This document shows positions 1 through 8,777 of a DNA stretch of 64,000 nucleotides, piece after piece. This stretch comes from Celeribacter sp. HF31 (lineage in GTDB: Bacteria; Pseudomonadota; Alphaproteobacteria; Rhodobacterales; Rhodobacteraceae), in contig NZ_JAATOT010000007.1 in the NCBI RefSeq assembly GCF_011806455.1, positions 186,001 to 250,000 of the forward strand, written 5' to 3'. The notes under the pieces were generated by a model that saw nothing but the letters and a program-made list of their open reading frames with translations, was not told the origin of the DNA and did not search any database. Position 1 is the stretch's first letter, and each line of letters opens with the position of its first letter. The position numbers and the translations under genes were made by a program.

Positions 1-495
1 CACTTCGACGCGCGGGTTGACCAGAACCATGTGCAAGGCTGGCATGGTCACGGGCGTCAGCTCATCGCCGATCCCGCGCATCCGCACGGGCTTGGTTGCC
101 AGGCACACGGGCACATCGGCCCCCAAGGACAGGGCTTGTTCCGCAGTGACCGGCGCAGCCCCCAGACGTGCCGCCGCGCGCAAGGTGGCCGCCGCGTCGC
201 TCGATCCGCCACCAATGCCGGAAGCGGGCGGCAAGCGCTTGTCGAGCACCATCTCCATCGGCATCCCGGCAAGCGCCGCCGCGCGCATCACCAGATTCGT
301 TTCATCCGTCGGCACTCCTTCGGTAAAAGGCCCGGTGACGGTCAGAGACGACGTGGCGGCAGGCGTCGCCGTCACCTGATCGCCAAGATCGACAAAGGCC
401 ACCAGACTGTCCAAAAGATGATAGCCATCGTCGCGCTGGCCGGTGACGTGAAGCGTCAGGTTGATTTTGGCTGGGGCGAAAACCTTGACCGTCAT
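1..495 (-). CDS. ispE: 4-diphosphocytidyl-2-C-methyl-D-erythritol kinase, N-terminal part (runs off the window)
   Basis: Fourth step of the MEP isoprenoid pathway: ATP-dependent phosphorylation of CDP-methylerythritol in the cytoplasm. The first 165 residues are present and the 3' end lies beyond base 1. Visible landmarks are the N-terminal substrate-site motif APAKINL (residues 7-13) and the GHMP-kinase ATP loop SGIGGGSSDAAAT (about 92-104). ATG at 495 directly abuts the TAA of the upstream TPR gene (498-496), so the two are probably cotranscribed and translationally coupled. Nothing odd in the visible part. Confidence 0.93.
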   Translation of the reverse strand, partial: MTVKVFAPAKINLTLHVTGQRDDGYHLLDSLVAFVDLGDQVTATPAATSSLTVTGPFTEGVPTDETNLVMRAAALAGMPMEMVLDKRLPPASGIGGGSSDAAATLRAAARLGAAPVTAEQALSLGADVPVCLATKPVRMRGIGDELTPVTMPALHMVLVNPRVEV

Positions 496-2208
496 TTATC
501 CATCCGACCCCATGCGCGTCGGCTCTTCGCCCTCATCAATCAGAACGCGATCCAGACCGACGTCGAGCTTGCGGCGAATGCGATCTGCCTCCTCGTCTTC
601 CGGCTCAAAGGACAGAGCCCGTTGCCACTGAAACCGCGCCTCGCGATCCCGGCCCACGGCCCAATAGACATCACCCAAATGGTCGTTGATGATCGGATCG
701 ACCGGCATCAATTCCACCGCGCGCTCCATCGGCTCCACGGCCTCCTCATAGCGGCGCAGACGGTAGAGGCCCCAGGCGAGACTGTCGGTGATATAGCCAT
801 CCTGCGGGCGTGCTTCGGCGGCTTTGCGGATCATCTCCATCGCCTCATCGAGGTTGGTTTTCAGCTCCAGGAATGAATAGCCCAGATAATTCAGCACACG
901 CGGCTGATCGGGTTCGAGTGCCAAAGCCTGACGCAGGTCGGCTTCGGATTTCTCCCACTCGCCCAGCCGTTCATAGGCTGTGCCGCGGGTGAAGTAGAGC
1001 GGCCAAAGCGCACGGGTTGGCGGCTGGTGACGCTCGATCACCACGGAATAGGCCTCAACCGCCTCTTCATAGCGTTCCGAACTGCGCAGGGCGTCCCCCA
1101 AAGCGATATGGACATTGTCCATCTCGGGATAGGCCTTGGTCAATTGGCGCAGCACTTCCAAAGAAGCCTCATCCTTGCCCGCCGCGCGCAGGGTTTCGGC
1201 ACGCCCCAGATTTGCAATCGGGAAAGCAGGATCGTCCTGCGCAATGCTGTCATAGGCCGTGGTCGCAAGATCGTAATTGCCCAGACGCTCCAAAAGCCCG
1301 GCCACATTCAAAACATAAGCCGCCTGATCCGGGCGCAGCGCCTCGGCGATGCGGGCGTAAAGGAGCGTATAAGAGTCATCAAGCCCGCCATCGAGCGCGG
1401 CAGCCACGGCGAAAAACACATCGGCGATGCCGTCACTGGCACTGCGCACGACCGTGAAGGGCACGGTATCGCCCGCAGACAGCGCAGCCCGCATTTCTTC
1501 GAGCTCCGGGTCCAACACGCCCTCGCCAAAGGCATCGTTCAACACCACAAGCGCCTCACCATTGCGTTCGAGCTGGCTGAGGATTTCGATCTTCGCCAGA
1601 ACAGAGGTGCGCGCGTCCCGCACGCCGTCCTCTGTCAGAATCGCCAGCGCGCCTTCGTAATCGCCGACCAGCCCCAGGGCCAAAGCCTTGTTATAGGCGC
1701 CGAAATGTTCGAACCCTTCGCCGAGGCCGGTGCCTTCGTCGAACAATTCCAAAGCGCCCGACATATCGCCCTGACCGATATGCGCCCAGGCCAACATGAG
1801 GCCGTCGACCACGGTACTGATGCTTTGCCCGCCTTCGAGCGCGGTGATGAGACCGTCGTAATCGCCGTCGCGGGCCAACAGCGTCAGCTCCGCCATGGCG
1901 GCGATCTGATTGCCCGGCTCGATCTGGTTCAACAGCGCGGCATAGCCTTTGGTGGCGTCGAAGTCGCCCATGGAGATATGCGCCGAGATCACGGATTCGA
2001 GCAGGACGGGATTTTTCGGGTCCGACACGAGCGCGCGGGTGGCATAGGCGGCGAGGTCCTCAAAGCTGCGGTCCATCGTCGCCTGACGCGCGGCCAGATA
2101 GGGCCCTGCATCGGCCACGGCGGAAACGGGCGCGAGCGCGGCACTGCTTCCAAGCAAGAGGCCAATGGCCGTAAGGGCGGAAATCATGCGGCCGCTGCGT
2201 TGTGTCAC
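496..2208 (-). CDS. secreted tetratricopeptide-repeat protein
   Basis: 570-residue protein with an N-terminal hydrophobic signal (about residues 8-32, ending in an Ala-rich cleavage-like region) and TPR-type helical repeats through most of its length. The clearest are in the C-terminal half (about 320-540), with typical spacing of A, G and Y such as YEEAVEAY and NYLGYSFLE. It is probably a periplasmic scaffold for protein-protein contacts. GTG at 2208 is chosen because AGGAG lies about 9 nt upstream; an ATG seven codons in (2187) is an alternative. Zero-gap arrangement with ispE suggests an operon, a synteny I recall from other Rhodobacterales. Specific function unknown. Confidence 0.85.
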   Translation of the reverse strand: MTQRSGRMISALTAIGLLLGSSAALAPVSAVADAGPYLAARQATMDRSFEDLAAYATRALVSDPKNPVLLESVISAHISMGDFDATKGYAALLNQIEPGNQIAAMAELTLLARDGDYDGLITALEGGQSISTVVDGLMLAWAHIGQGDMSGALELFDEGTGLGEGFEHFGAYNKALALGLVGDYEGALAILTEDGVRDARTSVLAKIEILSQLERNGEALVVLNDAFGEGVLDPELEEMRAALSAGDTVPFTVVRSASDGIADVFFAVAAALDGGLDDSYTLLYARIAEALRPDQAAYVLNVAGLLERLGNYDLATTAYDSIAQDDPAFPIANLGRAETLRAAGKDEASLEVLRQLTKAYPEMDNVHIALGDALRSSERYEEAVEAYSVVIERHQPPTRALWPLYFTRGTAYERLGEWEKSEADLRQALALEPDQPRVLNYLGYSFLELKTNLDEAMEMIRKAAEARPQDGYITDSLAWGLYRLRRYEEAVEPMERAVELMPVDPIINDHLGDVYWAVGRDREARFQWQRALSFEPEDEEADRIRRKLDVGLDRVLIDEGEEPTRMGSDG

Positions 2209-2275
2209 CTGTGGTCTCCTCGGACATGTCGTGTGGAGCTGAGACTAGCCGCCAATCCGACCCACCGCAATGCAA

Positions 2276-2298
2276 ACGGGGGCCGCGCTGGCCCCCGT
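2276..2298 (-). terminator. hairpin terminator after ETF-QO
   Basis: Perfect 9-bp GC-rich stem (2276-2284 with 2290-2298) and a 5-nt loop, 35 nt downstream of the ETF-QO stop. On the minus strand it is followed by TTTGCATT, only a short T run, so termination may be partial. It separates ETF-QO from the TPR-ispE pair. Confidence 0.6.
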
Positions 2299-2332
2299 CA
2301 TTCATCTTGGAAAACACGTTGCCGTGAAAGGC

Positions 2333-3985
2333 TTACATGTTCGGATAGTTCGGGCCGTCGCCACCCTGGGGCACCGTCCAGGTGATGTTCTGGCTGGTTT
2401 CCTTGATGTCGCAGGTCTTGCAGTGCACGCAGTTCTGGAAGTTGATCACGAACTTCGGCGCCTCGCCTTCTTCCGTCAGATATTCGTAAACACCGGCCGG
2501 ACAGTAACGCTGCGACGGGCCACCGTATTGTTTGTAATCGACATCAATCGCCACCTGCGGGTCTTTGAGTTTCAAGTGACAGGGCTGGCTTTCTTCGTGG
2601 TTGGTCGCCGCAAAGGAGACGTTGGTCAGACGGTCAAACGAGATCACGCCATCCGGTTTCGGATAGTCGATCGGTTTGAATTTCTCCGCCTTGCCGGTCG
2701 CTTGCGCATCGGTTTTGCCGTGTTTCACGGTGCCAAAGAGCGACCCGCCAAAGATCTGGTTGGTCCACATGTCGAACCCGCCCAGTGCCAGCGACGCAGT
2801 GAGGCCGAATTTGGACCAGAGTGGTTTGACGTTGCGCACGCGTTTGAGGTCTTTGCCGACCGCGCCCTCGCGCAGCTCGGTCTCGTAACCTTCCAGCGTA
2901 TCGCCGGAGCGCCCTTCCTGGATCGCCGCAAAGGCGTGTTCCGCCGCCGCCTTGCCCGACAGCATCGCGTTGTGGTTGCCCTTGATCCGCGGCACGTTGA
3001 CGAGGCCAACGGAACAACCGAGCAAAGCCCCGCCCGGGAAGGCCGCTTTCGGCATCGACTGATAGCCGCCCTCGGAAATCGCACGCGCGCCGTAAGCGAC
3101 GCGTTTGCCGCCTTCCAAAAGCTCCTTCACCAGCGGGTGCTGTTTGAAGCGCTGGAATTCCATGTAGGGGAAGAGGTAGGGGTTCTTGTAGTTCAGGTGA
3201 ACCACGAAACCCAGATAAAGCTGATTGTTTTCGGCGTGGTAGACAAAGCCACCGCCGCCCGCGTTCGAGCCCAGAGGCCAGCCCATCGAGTGCCAGACCT
3301 TGCCTTCGCGGTGCTTCTCCGGGTCGATCTCCCAGATCTCTTTCATGCCGAGACCGAATTTCTGCGCATCGCGGCCGGCCTGCAGGTCGTATTTCGCGAT
3401 GATCTCTTTCGCCAGAGACCCGCGTACGCCTTCAGAAATCAGCACGTATTTGCCGTGCAGCTCCATCCCCGGCTCTGTGTCCGGCCCGATGGTGCCGTCG
3501 GCCTCAAGCCCGAAGACGCCCGCGACGACGCCTTTGACCTCGCCGTTGTCGCCGTAGACCAGCTCGGAACAGGCCATGCCCGGGAAAATCTCGACACCCA
3601 GCTCTTCGGCCTGCTCCGCCATCCAGCGGCAGACATTGCCCATCGACACGATGTATTTGCCGTGGTTCGACATCAACGGCGGCAGCGGGAAGTTCGGGAT
3701 GCGGATCGAACCGGCTTCCCCAAGCACGTGGAAATGGTCTTCCTTCACCTCGGTGGTGATCGGCGCGCCGCGCTCTTTCCAATCCGGGATCAAAGCGTTC
3801 AGACCCACCGGATCAAGCACCGCTCCAGACAGAATATGTGCGCCCACTTCGGAGCCTTTTTCCAACACGACGACACTCAGATCGGCGTCCAATTGCTTGA
3901 GCCGGATCGCAGCAGACAGGCCAGCGGGGCCTGCACCTACAATCACGACATCATATTCCATCGCCTCACGCTCGATTTGCGACAT
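2333..3985 (-). CDS. electron transfer flavoprotein-ubiquinone oxidoreductase (ETF-QO)
   Basis: 550 residues, the usual size for the family. It passes electrons from reduced ETF (fatty- and amino-acid acyl-CoA dehydrogenases) to ubiquinone at the inner membrane. Seen: FAD Rossmann motif VVIVGAGPAGLSAAI near the N-terminus, and a C-terminal 4Fe-4S segment with Cys-x2-Cys-x2-Cys (NCVHCKTCDIK) plus the upstream Cys of RYCPAGVYEY. ATG at 3985 is preferred over the longer open frame (to 4051) because GGGAGA precedes it at normal spacing and the family starts a few residues before the FAD motif. The acyl-CoA dehydrogenase at 10-12 kb would be a natural electron source. Confidence 0.95.
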   Translation of the reverse strand: MSQIEREAMEYDVVIVGAGPAGLSAAIRLKQLDADLSVVVLEKGSEVGAHILSGAVLDPVGLNALIPDWKERGAPITTEVKEDHFHVLGEAGSIRIPNFPLPPLMSNHGKYIVSMGNVCRWMAEQAEELGVEIFPGMACSELVYGDNGEVKGVVAGVFGLEADGTIGPDTEPGMELHGKYVLISEGVRGSLAKEIIAKYDLQAGRDAQKFGLGMKEIWEIDPEKHREGKVWHSMGWPLGSNAGGGGFVYHAENNQLYLGFVVHLNYKNPYLFPYMEFQRFKQHPLVKELLEGGKRVAYGARAISEGGYQSMPKAAFPGGALLGCSVGLVNVPRIKGNHNAMLSGKAAAEHAFAAIQEGRSGDTLEGYETELREGAVGKDLKRVRNVKPLWSKFGLTASLALGGFDMWTNQIFGGSLFGTVKHGKTDAQATGKAEKFKPIDYPKPDGVISFDRLTNVSFAATNHEESQPCHLKLKDPQVAIDVDYKQYGGPSQRYCPAGVYEYLTEEGEAPKFVINFQNCVHCKTCDIKETSQNITWTVPQGGDGPNYPNM

Positions 3986-4031
3986 GTTTGTTCTCCCTGG
4001 CACTGGCGGCGTTTGTTGGCCTAAGTAACCT

Positions 4032-5066
4032 TTATGCGAGGGCTTGGTCAATTTGCGCAGTCGATTTTCGTGACGTCCCTAGGGTCCTGCGACGCATAAA
4101 AACTCGCAAAAAGGCAAATATTGCGACAGTGAGCAGCACAGATGCGTAACCGTCCACCGCGTAATGCCATCCTGTATAGACAGAGAGGAACAGAATCGTC
4201 GCGGCATAGGCGATGCCAACGGGCGCATAGAGCCGCGAGCGTTCCGACACATAAAGCGCCCAGATCGTCGCCATCGCCACATGCATCGACGGGAAAGCGG
4301 AAATGCCGGAGCCGCCAAGTTGCGTGCCCCCGCCCTCGACATATTTGGCCCAGAGCGCCTGTTGCACACGGTCGACCGAGGTGCCCGGGAAGGTCAGATC
4401 GGACAGCGACGCCACCATCGGCGCAAAATGATCGCCGCCCGTGACCAGATCGGCATAGATCGGCCCGGCGGAGGCAAACACGGTCGCCATGACATTGCCA
4501 AGCAGAACCCAAGACAGCGCATAGAGGCTCAAGTAGCGGGCTTTGCGCGTCGGATCGCTGTCGCCCAAAGCCAAAAGCACAGGGAAGGAAAAGGCAAACG
4601 CGCCCCAGACACCCGAATAGGTGAAGGCGGCGCCATCCGTGTCGATCCAACGGCGCAGATCATGCGCCACCTGCCAGGCATCGCGCCCGCCATGCAGCGA
4701 CCGATCCCATCCGGCCAGCATCGGGTCAGCCCAAAACGGCACGAGGGTCGGGATCACCGCTTTGAACAAAGTGTAGCCAGAGACCAGCGCGATGGTCGCC
4801 GCGAATCCCAAAGCTGCCTCACCCAGGCGTCGCGGGTGTTTCCACGCAAAATAGCCGAACAAAGGCAAAGTCCAGATCACCCAAGGCCCCGCGCCCATGT
4901 AAGCGATGGTCGAAAGGGCAAAACTGACGATGCCGGGGATATGCGCTGTCGTGCCCCGAATGAGCACCGTCGCCACGAGGGCGAAGAGGAAAAAGACAAA
5001 AGAAAATCGTGCGAACCCGACCACGCCCAGCCCCTTTTTGCATTTGGATTTCCTCGTAAGATGCAT
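4032..5066 (-). CDS. PAP2-superfamily integral membrane phosphatase / inositolphosphotransferase-like protein
   Basis: About 344 residues, polytopic. The C-terminal third carries the two PAP2 signatures SGISAFPSMHVA and SVYTGWHYAVDGYAS, with the catalytic His of each visible. The lipid-phosphatase-like layout with several N-terminal membrane segments resembles PAP2_3/AUR1-type proteins, so the substrate is probably a lipid phosphate or phospholipid head group. The open frame runs on to 5591 but would cross the greA region. ATG at 5066 is the assigned start, yet its ribosome site is weak; GTG at 5024, preceded by AAAAAGGGG, is a credible alternative. Divergent from greA. Confidence 0.8.
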   Translation of the reverse strand: MHLTRKSKCKKGLGVVGFARFSFVFFLFALVATVLIRGTTAHIPGIVSFALSTIAYMGAGPWVIWTLPLFGYFAWKHPRRLGEAALGFAATIALVSGYTLFKAVIPTLVPFWADPMLAGWDRSLHGGRDAWQVAHDLRRWIDTDGAAFTYSGVWGAFAFSFPVLLALGDSDPTRKARYLSLYALSWVLLGNVMATVFASAGPIYADLVTGGDHFAPMVASLSDLTFPGTSVDRVQQALWAKYVEGGGTQLGGSGISAFPSMHVAMATIWALYVSERSRLYAPVGIAYAATILFLSVYTGWHYAVDGYASVLLTVAIFAFLRVFMRRRTLGTSRKSTAQIDQALA

Positions 5067-5204
5067 CTTTAATTGGGCATAAATACGACCGCAGATCGGG
5101 AATTTTGCGAAATCAGGAAACAAAAGTCTCTGACGCGTTCCAGAAAACCCCCTTGAAAAACCCCTCCATTCCGGGTCAGGTAGGTCGACAAACTGAAACA
5201 ACAC

Positions 5205-5246
5205 AAGCACGCGGAGACCCCGACAGGTCACTGCAGTGCTTTTTTC
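5205..5246 (+). promoter_or_regulatory. attenuator-like stem-loop in the greA leader
   Basis: AAGCAC (5205-5210) can pair with GTGCTT (5236-5241), and GACC (5216-5219) with GGTC (5226-5229) inside it. A run of six T (5240-5245) follows at once. A competing short palindrome CACTGCAGTG (5229-5238) is present. This is intrinsic-terminator geometry about 20 nt before the greA start codon, so premature termination could set GreA levels. Not proven; promoter position not identified. Confidence 0.4.
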
Positions 5247-5264
5247 GTGCAGATGAGTGGCCCT

Positions 5265-5735
5265 ATGGAAAAGATTCTCATGACCCGCGCGGGCTATACC
5301 GCGCTGAACGACGAGCTGAAAAAACTGAAATCCGTGGAGCGCCCGGCGATCATTCAGGCCATCGCGGAGGCCCGCGAACTTGGCGATCTCTCCGAGAACG
5401 CCGAATACCATTCCGCACGCGAGAAACAGAGCTTTATCGAAGGCCGGATCAAGGAGCTTGAGGGCGTCCTGTCTCTGACCGATGTGATTGATCCGAAAAC
5501 ACTTTCGGGCGCGGTGAAGTTCTCCGCCACCGTGACCATCGTCGATGAGGACACGGATGAGGAAAAGACCTATCAGATTGTCGGCGAGCACGAAGCCGAC
5601 ATCGAACGCGGGCTTTTGAACATCAAATCACCGCTGGCGCGCGCGCTCATTGGCAAAGACGAAGGCGACAGTGTCGAGGTGCGCACCCCGGGCGGAGAAA
5701 AAGCCTACGAAATCCTCAAGATCGCGTATATCTGA
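5265..5735 (+). CDS. greA: transcription elongation factor GreA
   Basis: 156 residues, matching the family (158 in E. coli). It rescues backtracked RNA polymerase by stimulating transcript cleavage through the secondary channel. The N-terminal coiled coil contains the tip motif [15 protein letters not shown] with the conserved acidic pair, followed by the C-terminal FKBP-like domain ending [11 protein letters not shown] at 5265 ([11 protein letters not shown]) fits family N-termini; in-frame GTG 5247 and ATG 5253 lie upstream and have no better ribosome site. Followed closely by a membrane-protein gene on the same strand. Confidence 0.95.
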   Translation: MEKILMTRAGYTALNDELKKLKSVERPAIIQAIAEARELGDLSENAEYHSAREKQSFIEGRIKELEGVLSLTDVIDPKTLSGAVKFSATVTIVDEDTDEEKTYQIVGEHEADIERGLLNIKSPLARALIGKDEGDSVEVRTPGGEKAYEILKIAYI

Positions 5736-5775
5736 TCGAGAAACGCGGTCACAGCCGACCACGGTGGAGGCCTCC

Positions 5776-6783
5776 TTGGCAGACGAAAGCCCGAAAAAAA
5801 TCGAACTCGGCGTGTATCAACGCCCTGAGGATGCCCCGAAAATCACGGCGACCGAAATGATCGCCGCGATTCTGTCGCTGATTTGGCTGGCCATGACAGC
5901 TGGCTATTTTCTGATCGTAGGCACAGGGACAAGCGAAGGCGGCTTCGACAGCATTCGCTTCGTGATGATGCTCATCGCGATTTTCATGCCTGTGGCGATG
6001 ATTTGGGTTGGGGCTCTGGCTGTGCGCGCCTCCGTGACCATGCGCGAAGAGAGCCGTCGGTTGCAGGCCGCGATCTCAGCCATGCGACAGGCCTACCTCT
6101 CCGGGCAACAGGGCGGTTCGAACGCCACTGTCGAGAAAAAGCTCGAAGAGATCGCCGCCGCGCAACGCAAGACCGAGAGCACGCTGGCGACCTTTACCTC
6201 GATCCGCCCTGGCCAGACACCGGCCGAGGACAAGCTTGCGATTCCGGCACCGACGCTGATCGAGGAACAGGCCTCTCTGGCACTTGGCACCCCCTCGGAA
6301 AGCCTCGCCCCCCCGCTGTCGGTCGCGGATTTCATCAAAGCGCTGAACTTCCCGGAAACCGCCGAGGACAAAGAGGGCTTTCGGGCGCTGCGTCGTGCGC
6401 TGTCGGATCGCAAGGTCAGCCAGTTGATCCATGCCGCACAAGACGTTCTGACGCTTTTGTCGCAAGACGGCATCTATATGGACGATCTGCGCCCCGACCG
6501 TGCCAAGCCCGAGATCTGGCGTCGCTTTGCCAAGGGCGAGCGCGGCCATGCCGTCGCCTCTTTGGGTGGTGTGCGGGATCGCTCGTCTTTGGCGCTGGCC
6601 TCCGCGCGGATGAAACAGGACGCGATTTTCCGCGATGCCGTGCACCATTTCCTGCGCAAATTCGACAAGACCTTTGCCGAGTTCGAACAGACCGCCACGG
6701 ATGAAGAAATCGCCGCCCTGTCAGATTGCCGCACCGCGCGGGCCTTTATGCTTTTGGGCCGTGTGACCGGCACATTCGACTGA
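5776..6783 (+). CDS. conserved membrane protein of unknown function
   Basis: 335 residues if translation starts at TTG 5776, which sits 5 nt behind GGAGG; the open frame continues into greA but has no better start. Two hydrophobic segments (about residues 24-46 and 54-78) are followed by a long polar region. That region has a short coiled-coil-like stretch (about 85-140, rich in E, R, Q and A) and a compact C-terminal domain. Probably an inner-membrane protein with a large cytoplasmic part. It lies 40 bp after greA on the same strand. No family recognised with confidence. Confidence 0.7.
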   Translation: MADESPKKIELGVYQRPEDAPKITATEMIAAILSLIWLAMTAGYFLIVGTGTSEGGFDSIRFVMMLIAIFMPVAMIWVGALAVRASVTMREESRRLQAAISAMRQAYLSGQQGGSNATVEKKLEEIAAAQRKTESTLATFTSIRPGQTPAEDKLAIPAPTLIEEQASLALGTPSESLAPPLSVADFIKALNFPETAEDKEGFRALRRALSDRKVSQLIHAAQDVLTLLSQDGIYMDDLRPDRAKPEIWRRFAKGERGHAVASLGGVRDRSSLALASARMKQDAIFRDAVHHFLRKFDKTFAEFEQTATDEEIAALSDCRTARAFMLLGRVTGTFD

Positions 6784-6890
6784 CTCGCGTCTTTCGTCAT
6801 CAGCATTCGCAAAGCCCGTCTTCACATTTCGCCATTGGTCCTGACCGCCGCACTCTCGTAGGGTGCAACGGTTCCCAACACGTTGATCTC

Positions 6891-7607
6891 ATGTCTTACT
6901 CACCCGCCACACAGCAATTCCTCAAAGGGGCCAAAGACGGCCTGCCCTTTCACATCGTGATCTGGCCCTTCGCCGCGATTTTCGGCGCGATTGCCACCCA
7001 GGCCGGGCTCAATGTCGTCGAGGTCATGGGGTTCTCCATCCTCGTGATCGCCGGCTCCGCGCAATTGGCCGCACTACAGCTCATGACGGACAACGCCCCC
7101 ACCGTGATCGTGCTGGCAACCGCCTTGGCCGTGAACCTGCGCATGGGGATGTATTCCGCCGCGATCACGCCGCATATCGGCAAGGCCTCGCTCGCGACCC
7201 GCGCCTTTGCCGCCTATATGCTCTATGATCAGCCCTACGCGCTGGCGAGCATCAAGTTCGAGAAAGAGCCTGATCTGAGCCTCTCCGAGAAGCTCGGCTA
7301 TTTCTTTGGCGTCGCCATCCCAATCGGCATTGCCTGGTATCTTTTGACGCTGGCGGGCGCGCTTTTGGGCGAGATGATCCCCACCGACATCGGTGTCGAT
7401 TTCGCCGTGCCGATCACGTTTCTGGCCGTCGTCGCGCCGATGCTCAAGACGCTGGCGCATGTCGCCTCTGCGCTGACCTCCGTCGTGCTGGTGTTGGTGT
7501 TGAGCTTCATGCCCTATGGCACCGGGCTTTTGGTGGCCGCCGTCGCTGCGCTTTTGGTGGGCGCGCAGGTGGAAAGCTGGATGGAAAAGAGAAAGGCCGC
7601 GGCATGA
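6891..7607 (+). CDS. azlC: AzlC-family branched-chain amino acid exporter, large subunit
   Basis: 238 residues with six or more hydrophobic segments and AzlC-type motifs (LPFHIVIWPFAAIFG, FAGSAQ-like VIAGSAQLAAL, and NLRMGMYSAAI). With AzlD it exports branched-chain or related amino acids, or analogues of them. ATG 6891 is the family-like start; the open frame upstream to 6726 overlaps the previous gene and lacks similarity. The TGA overlaps the azlD start codon (ATGA at 7604-7607), so the two subunits are made in a coupled way. Confidence 0.88.
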   Translation: MSYSPATQQFLKGAKDGLPFHIVIWPFAAIFGAIATQAGLNVVEVMGFSILVIAGSAQLAALQLMTDNAPTVIVLATALAVNLRMGMYSAAITPHIGKASLATRAFAAYMLYDQPYALASIKFEKEPDLSLSEKLGYFFGVAIPIGIAWYLLTLAGALLGEMIPTDIGVDFAVPITFLAVVAPMLKTLAHVASALTSVVLVLVLSFMPYGTGLLVAAVAALLVGAQVESWMEKRKAAA

Positions 7608-7927
7608 TCGAGGCAAGCCCGACGCAAATCTGGATCATCATCATCGGAATGGCCATCGGCACCTTCCTGATCCGCTTTTCATTTCTGGGTCTGGTGGGGG
7701 ATCGCCCCCTGCCCGCGTGGCTCTTGCGCCTGTTGCGCTATACGCCTGTCGCGGTGCTGCCCGCCGTGGTCGCGCCGATGCTGATCGGGGCCAAGGCCGA
7801 CACCGACCCGCTGCGCCTGTTTTGCGCGGCGGTGACGATTGTCATCGGGGTCTGGACCAAGAACGTGCTCTGGGCCATCCTGGCGGGGCTTGGGTTGTTC
7901 TTCGGTCTCGGTGCTGTGCTTGGATAA
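7604..7927 (+). CDS. azlD: AzlD-family branched-chain amino acid transport small subunit
   Basis: 107-residue membrane protein with three to four hydrophobic segments and the family pattern GTFLIRFSF ... RYTPVAVLPAVVAP ... W. It is the small partner of AzlC, starting within its stop codon. Ends 6 bp before the convergent lipoprotein gene's stop. Substrate not deducible. Confidence 0.88.
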   Translation: MIEASPTQIWIIIIGMAIGTFLIRFSFLGLVGDRPLPAWLLRLLRYTPVAVLPAVVAPMLIGAKADTDPLRLFCAAVTIVIGVWTKNVLWAILAGLGLFFGLGAVLG

Positions 7928-7933
7928 GGCCTC

Positions 7934-8563
7934 TTAAGCCCCGCCACGGTTGAGCAACAGAGGCGGCGCCTGAATGAGCTGGCCATTGTCATCCGGGCTG
8001 TCATCGTAGTGCTTTTTCTCGGTGACACCGGGCAAACCGCCGAACCAATGCATCAGCTTTTTCGGCGACATGGTGCGTGGCGCATCCTCGAACCCCGGCA
8101 GGCCGGAGAGGATTTCGGACACGCTGCTGGCGCACATCGCCTTGGGCACGGCGCCGTAGGCCTGAACCTTCGCGAGCGCCAGGGTGGCGACTTCGGGGCT
8201 GACCTCGATGGTCTGCTCGACCACATGCCAGCTCACCCGCGCGTGGTAATCGATGTAAAAATCGACAGCCCGGTCGCTCATGCCGTAATGCACGTCGTTC
8301 CGTTCCGGCAGATGCGGGTGATAAAACGTGCCCGCCGGGTCAAAGATCAACCGCTCGGAGGGCGCATTGACCATCAACGCCGAGTGACCGCCGCCGCCGT
8401 GGCGGTTGTTGATCACGGTGAAAAGCGTCAGCTGATAGGGCGCGCCGTGGACGTAATGCGACCGCGCGACCTCGGTGTCAGGCGCCCATTTGGGTTCAGC
8501 GGCCCCACATGCGGTGAGAACGACAAGCGACAGGAGCCAAAAGGCTCGATGCAAGATGTGCAA
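7934..8563 (-). CDS. lipoprotein with a possible permuted cysteine-peptidase fold
   Basis: 209 residues. The signal peptide ends in lipobox LTAC (Cys19), so it should be lipid-anchored. The body has a Gly/His motif HGGGGHSALMV (about 55-65) and a later motif MCASSVSEIL with a single Cys (about 143-152). An early His and late Cys is the order found in permuted NlpC/P60-like enzymes, so a papain-like hydrolase is possible, but this is inference from two motifs. Convergent with azlD. No family name recognised. Confidence 0.7.
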   Translation of the reverse strand: MHILHRAFWLLSLVVLTACGAAEPKWAPDTEVARSHYVHGAPYQLTLFTVINNRHGGGGHSALMVNAPSERLIFDPAGTFYHPHLPERNDVHYGMSDRAVDFYIDYHARVSWHVVEQTIEVSPEVATLALAKVQAYGAVPKAMCASSVSEILSGLPGFEDAPRTMSPKKLMHWFGGLPGVTEKKHYDDSPDDNGQLIQAPPLLLNRGGA

Positions 8564-8591
8564 AGTTTCGGCTCCTGGCCTATGTGGTAAC

Positions 8592-8726
8592 TTAGCCGTT
8601 AAAGACGGCAGCGATGATCAAAACGATAATGGACGCGGCTGCAACCCCGATCGACCATTTGATGAAGCCATCAAAGGTCTTTTCCTGAACGGAAATATCC
8701 ATTTCGCCGTGTTTGTGGTCTGACAT
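8592..8726 (-). CDS. aa3-type cytochrome c oxidase subunit IV
   Basis: 44 residues: a short polar N-terminus with the family pattern MDISVQEKTFDGFIKW and one transmembrane helix (about 21-42). This is the small accessory subunit IV of the aa3 oxidase found in Rhodobacter and Paracoccus. ATG at 8726 follows AGGAGGAG at good spacing; the longer frame to 8774 is not needed. The large oxidase subunits are not in the window. Confidence 0.9.
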   Translation of the reverse strand: MSDHKHGEMDISVQEKTFDGFIKWSIGVAAASIIVLIIAAVFNG

Positions 8727-8777
8727 TGTGCGTTTCTCCTCCTGTTTCTTATGAAGTAGACGATTCACAAACACCTG

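Noticed and set aside
2270-4024. 584-residue plus-strand open frame opposite ETF-QO
   Set aside because: Antisense shadow of a certain gene in GC-rich DNA; His/Arg/Val-rich composition and no motif. Similar long shadows at 1027-2385, 14512-16338, 24895-26271, 32717-34204, 46077-47567 and 56920-58770 were dismissed for the same reason.
5067-5591. N-terminal extension of the PAP2 protein across greA
   Set aside because: Would be antisense to greA and its leader; family similarity begins only after 5066.
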